From Mycobacterium ostraviense (GTDB taxonomy: Bacteria > Actinomycetota > Actinomycetes > Mycobacteriales > Mycobacteriaceae), in assembly GCF_002705925.1 (NCBI RefSeq), contig NZ_NKRE01000001.1, positions 2,312,286 through 2,376,285 on the forward strand: 64,000 nt of DNA, in the 5' to 3' direction. Each line of letters begins with the position of its first letter. Positions within the stretch are counted from its first letter, which is position 1. The notes beneath the pieces are model-generated. The model saw only the letters and a program-made list of their open reading frames with translations. It was not told where the DNA came from and searched no databases. Below, in pieces: positions 59,508 through 64,000 of this stretch. The position numbers were made by a program, and so were the translations under genes.

Positions 59508-59600
59508 CCCTTCGCCGGCATGACCCGGATCAGGTGTGACGGTCAGGGCAGGTCCAAGGTGCCCACTCTCAGTCCCGCTGGTTACCCGGGACTCCCGTGC
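59508..59600 (-). ncRNA. TPP riboswitch (thi box) controlling thiO-thiS-thiG
   Basis: On the minus strand: GCACGGGAGTCCC, GGGACTGAGAGTGGGC, the variable arm, then CACCTGATCCGGGTCATGCC and GGCGAAGGGAGC. All thi-box landmarks are in order. The GGGAGCAAGG end overlaps the thiO ribosome binding site, pointing to translational control. Confidence 0.95.
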
Positions 59601-59622
59601 CTACAGGGGTTCTTCTGGTTCC

Positions 59623-59628
59623 AAACTA
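59623..59628 (-). promoter_or_regulatory. Putative -10 of the thiO operon
   Basis: TAGTTT on the minus strand; transcription would start near 59616, about 15 bases before the riboswitch. It lies next to the -10 of thiE on the other strand. Confidence 0.45.
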
Positions 59629-59637
59629 GCGCGCTAG
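59626..59637. promoter_or_regulatory. Perfect palindrome CTAGCGCGCTAG between thiO and thiE promoters
   Basis: A 12-base perfect palindrome that overlaps parts of both divergent -10 hexamers. It could be a regulator site or simply the result of back-to-back TAG promoter hexamers. Confidence 0.35.
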
Positions 59638-59640
59638 CGT
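59635..59640 (+). promoter_or_regulatory. -10 element of a leaderless thiE transcript
   Basis: TAGCGT, six bases, then the GTG at 59647. thiE would thus escape riboswitch control, unlike the divergent thiO operon. Confidence 0.5.
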
Positions 59641-59646
59641 CGCAGT

Positions 59647-60336
59647 GTGCAGTCCCGTCTGGCCCGTCTGGCTCGTCTGGCCCGTCTAGCCGAGGCGAGG
59701 CTCTATTTGTGCACCGACGCCCGTCGCGAGCGCGGCGACCTGGCCGAGTTCGCCGATACGGCGTTGGCCGGTGGCGTGGACATCATCCAGCTTCGGGACA
59801 AGGGCTCGGTCGGCGAGCAGCGGTTCGGGCCGCTGGAGGCACTCGACGAACTGGCCGCCTGCGAGGTCCTCGCCGACGCGGCCCGCCGCCACGGCGCCCT
59901 GTTCGCGGTCAACGACCGGGCCGACATCGCTGCGGCCGCCGGCGCCGACGTGCTGCACCTGGGTCAGCGCGACCTGCCGTCGAGCATCGCCCGGAAGATC
60001 GTCGGGCCCGGCGTGCTGATCGGCCGGTCCACTCATGACCGCGACCAGGTTGCCGCGGCCGCCGTCGCCGATGACGACTACTTCTGCGTGGGACCCTGCT
60101 GGCCCACCCCGACCAAGCCGGGGCGCCCGGCACCGGGGCTGGACCTGGTGCGGGCCGCCGCCGCAATCGGTGGCGACAAACCGTGGTTCGCTATCGGCGG
60201 CATCGACGCGCAGCGCCTGCCCGACGTCGTGGCCGCCGGTGCCCGCCGGATCGTGGTGGTGCGCGCCATCGCGGCGGCCGACGACCCGAAGGCAGCCGCC
60301 GAACGGCTCAGGTCAGCGCTTCCAGCAACGAGCTGA
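59647..60336 (+). CDS. thiE: Thiamine-phosphate synthase ThiE
   Basis: Joins HMP-PP and thiazole phosphate to thiamine phosphate. 229 aa TIM barrel: [102 protein letters not shown]. The N-terminus carries an extra [11 protein letters not shown] from a 9-base repeat. The end overlaps the convergent mutT3 stop region by 29 bases. Confidence 0.96.
   Translation: MQSRLARLARLARLAEARLYLCTDARRERGDLAEFADTALAGGVDIIQLRDKGSVGEQRFGPLEALDELAACEVLADAARRHGALFAVNDRADIAAAAGADVLHLGQRDLPSSIARKIVGPGVLIGRSTHDRDQVAAAAVADDDYFCVGPCWPTPTKPGRPAPGLDLVRAAAAIGGDKPWFAIGGIDAQRLPDVVAAGARRIVVVRAIAAADDPKAAAERLRSALPATS
59656..59691 (+). repeat. Four tandem 9-base repeats in the thiE start region
   Basis: CGTCTGGCC with one or two changes is repeated four times, coding Arg-Leu-Ala x4. 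It lengthens the thiE N-terminus before the conserved ARLYLCTD. Confidence 0.9.
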
Positions 60337-61006
60337 CCCGCGGACTCAGCTGCGACGGCACCAGATCCGCGTCGCCCGGCATGCACCACACGAAGACCCC
60401 GTCCTCGATTTCCACCGTGCAGGGCAGCCGTCGCCGGCGTTCGTCGCCGCGGCGCAGCGGCACGGTGACCGGGGCGGTGCGCAGCAGCTGCCAGCTGGCG
60501 GCGAATCCGGGATGCAGCGGAAGGTCGGTCACGTCGTCCTCGGCAACCCAGCGCAGCTCGGCGCTTTCCCGGTTGGGCACGGTGTGCAGCAACTCGTCGG
60601 TGTCGGCGACGACCGTCGTATAGGTCCAGGCCGTGCCGCGCGGGCTGGCCGTCACCAGCACCGCCCGCACGGTCAGGCGCTCGGCCGCCAGGCCCGCCTC
60701 TTCCCGGGCTTCGCGGACCGCGGTCTGTTCCGGAGTCTCATGGCTGTCCCGGGCACCGCCCGGCAAGCCCCAGGTGCCACCCTGATGGCTCCACACCGCC
60801 CGGTGCTGCAGCAGCACCGCGGGGCCGCCGTCGGGCAACGGGGCCCGAAGCAGCAGCCCGGCCGAGCCGAATCGGCCCCAGTAGTGGGCGCCGTTGTCGG
60901 ATACCACCCATCCGTCCCCGTCGCCCTGCACCAATTCAGGATATGCACGCGACGCCGCCGGGGACTTAGGGTAATTAAGTCTGCCTCCCCACATCTGTCG
61001 GCGCAT
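60308..61006 (-). CDS. mutT3: Nudix hydrolase MutT3
   Basis: Nucleoside-triphosphate/diphosphate-sanitising hydrolase of 232 aa (H37Rv MutT3, 217). The Nudix box is complete in [25 protein letters not shown]-terminal [20 protein letters not shown] and a C-terminal extension ([12 protein letters not shown]) follow the M. tuberculosis protein. The start is uncertain: ATG 61006 and ATG 60994 are both possible, and residues before about 20 do not match the known N-terminus. Convergent overlap with thiE. Confidence 0.92.
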   Translation of the reverse strand: MRRQMWGGRLNYPKSPAASRAYPELVQGDGDGWVVSDNGAHYWGRFGSAGLLLRAPLPDGGPAVLLQHRAVWSHQGGTWGLPGGARDSHETPEQTAVREAREEAGLAAERLTVRAVLVTASPRGTAWTYTTVVADTDELLHTVPNRESAELRWVAEDDVTDLPLHPGFAASWQLLRTAPVTVPLRRGDERRRRLPCTVEIEDGVFVWCMPGDADLVPSQLSPRVSSLLEALT

Positions 61007-61086
61007 TCTCTTAGAATTCGCTTATCCGGGTTGGTGACTTCGCCGAACGAGCCGAATAGATATCGAAAGCTGAGGTCGGAGCAGAC

Positions 61087-62405
61087 GTGACGGTTGAGCT
61101 GGCGCACCCGTCGACCGAGCCGCTGGGATCGCGGTCGCCCGCCGAACCGGCCCATCCGCGCTGGTGGTTCGTCTCGACCACACCCGGGCGGATCCTGACC
61201 ATCGGCATCGTGTTGGCAGCTCTGGGCGTGTCCAGCGCGTTCGCCACGTCGACGACGATCAACCACCGTCAGCAAGTGCTGACCACCGTGCTGGAACACA
61301 CCGAGCCGCTGTCGTTTGCGGCCGGACGGCTCTACACCACGTTGTCGGTGGCCGACGCCGCGGCAGCCACCGCGTTCATCGCCCAGGCCGAACCCCGCGC
61401 CGTCCGGCTGCGCTACGAGCAGGCCATCACCGACGCGGCGGTGGCGGTGACCCGCGCGTCGAGTGGGCTCACCGATGAGTCGTTGGTGCAATTGCTGGGC
61501 CGGATCAACGCTGAACTGGCGGTCTATACCGGCCTCATCGAGATCGCGCGCACCAACAACCGGGCGGGTAACCCGGTCGGGTCGTCGTACCTGTCGGAGG
61601 CATCGGGGCTGATGCAGTCGACGATCCTGCCCGACGCGCAACAGCTGTACCAGGCGACGTCGGAACGGGTCGACCGGGAAACCACCGCGTCCACCCAGAT
61701 CCCGGCTCCGGTGATCCTGGTCGTCACCACCACGGTGGCCTTCGGCGCCTTCTCGCACCGCTGGCTGGCCCGGCGCACCCGCAGACGGATCAATCCCGGT
61801 CTTGTCGTCGGTGCGCTCGGTATTCTCGTCATGGTGGTCTGGGTCGGAACCGCATTGACAATCTCTACGACGGCCAGCCGCAGCGCCAAAGACTCGGCGG
61901 CGGAGTCGCTGAAGATCGTCACCAACCTGGCGATCACCGCCCAGCAGGCGCGAGCCGACCAGACGCTGTCGCTGATCCGGCGCGGCGACGAAGAGATCCG
62001 CAAGCGGTCGTTCTACCAGCGCATCGAGGCCATGCATCACCAGCTCGACGACTACATGGCCCGCCGCGACGCCGTCGACAAACCCGACTTGCTGGGTGCC
62101 GATCAGCTGCTCGTCCGCTGGCAGCAGGCCAACGACCGGATCAACTCCTACATATCGGTCGGCAACTATCGGGCCGCCATCCAGGTTGCGTTGGGCAAGG
62201 GCAAGGACGACGCCACGCCCGCGTTCGACAAGCTCGACGAGGCGCTGACCAGGGCCATGGAGCAGAGCCGCCACCACCTTCGTGACGACGTGCTCAATGC
62301 GCGGCGGGGACTGGCCGGCGCCCAGGTTGGCGGCGTGGTGCTCAGTGTGGGCGCCGCCATTGCGGTCGCGCTCGGACTGTGGCCCAGATTGAAAGAATAT
62401 CGGTG

Positions 62406-62406
<1 letters not shown>
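61087..62406 (+). CDS. glnX: GlnX, membrane partner of the GlnH-PknG amino-acid sensing pathway
   Basis: 439 aa, the length of Rv0412c. A helix near residues 34-53 (TIGIVLAALGVSSAFATSTT), an extracytoplasmic four-helix region (~55-205), helices near 205-222 and 238-262, a second helical extracytoplasmic stretch with RADQTLSLIRRGDEEIRKRS, and a last helix before the C-terminus. In M. tuberculosis GlnX passes the aspartate/glutamate signal from GlnH to PknG. GGAGcagac precedes the GTG. It shares one base with glnH (TGATG). Confidence 0.93.

Positions 62407-64000
<1,594 letters not shown>

Overview
The window is a high-GC actinobacterial chromosome segment from a slow-growing Mycobacterium. The evidence is the set of lineage-restricted families (MmpS/MmpL, a PPE protein with MPTR repeats, Lpq lipoproteins, SigK/RskA, GroEL2 with tandem CIRCE sites, GlnH-GlnX-PknG) and a gene order that runs, inverted, parallel to M. 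tuberculosis H37Rv from about Rv0452 back to Rv0410c. It is not the tuberculosis complex itself. Several genes here have no counterpart at this place in H37Rv as I remember it: a second mmpS-mmpL pair, a D-aminoacylase-like gene, a VapBC pair, a large signalling cluster, a lectin gene and a second LpqL-like protein. I cannot name the species. Locus correspondences come from memory, not from a search.

Layout. 1-188 is the tail of a DUF222/13E12-type HNH protein. 461-8479 holds two divergent mmpS-mmpL operons around a TetR regulator; the right-hand one (mmpS4-mmpL4) has an IdeR-like iron box and probably serves siderophore export. 8528-13913 is the SigK operon (FAD oxidoreductase, DUF1365, CFA-synthase-like ufaA1, DUF1295, sigK, rskA) with a SigK-type promoter in front. 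13978-19217 holds a membrane protein, a DinB-like protein, an amidohydrolase, a PPE-MPTR protein and a flavin/PNPOx-like protein. 19320-21186 is groEL2 with its terminator and two CIRCE operators. 21468-27491 is a housekeeping run: SDR, moeA2, psd-pssA (phosphatidylethanolamine synthesis) and a tandem AAA ATPase. 27537-34332 holds VapBC, a Lon-N protein, a YbdK-type ligase, sodC, virR, a DUF3263 protein, def, a GNAT protein and xthA. 34460-39882 is the giant P-type ATPase ctpH between two small membrane proteins.

39935-44977 is a three-gene signalling cluster: PAS-ANTAR, STAS, and a 1291-residue PAS-GAF-HisKA-HATPase-REC-GAF-SpoIIE-RsbW protein. It is the best candidate for an undescribed system here. 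45068-48233 is the TPP-riboswitch thiC-thiD-hydrolase operon. 48320-49420 is a multiply frameshifted DUF222/HNH pseudogene, followed by a ricin-type lectin, lpqM, an apparently inactive LpqL-like protein coupled to an intact lpqL, a DUF2752/CD225 pair, a secreted protein and an SGNH hydrolase. 58284-60336 is the second thiamine locus (riboswitch-thiO-thiS-thiG, with divergent thiE), followed by mutT3 and the glutamate/aspartate-sensing chain glnX-glnH-pknG, cut by the window edge.

Two architectural patterns recur. Operon genes are commonly joined by ATGA, GTGA or TGATG overlaps. Many first genes have a TANNNT hexamer only 6-8 bases before the start codon and no Shine-Dalgarno sequence, the signature of leaderless transcripts; I used this to choose several starts.
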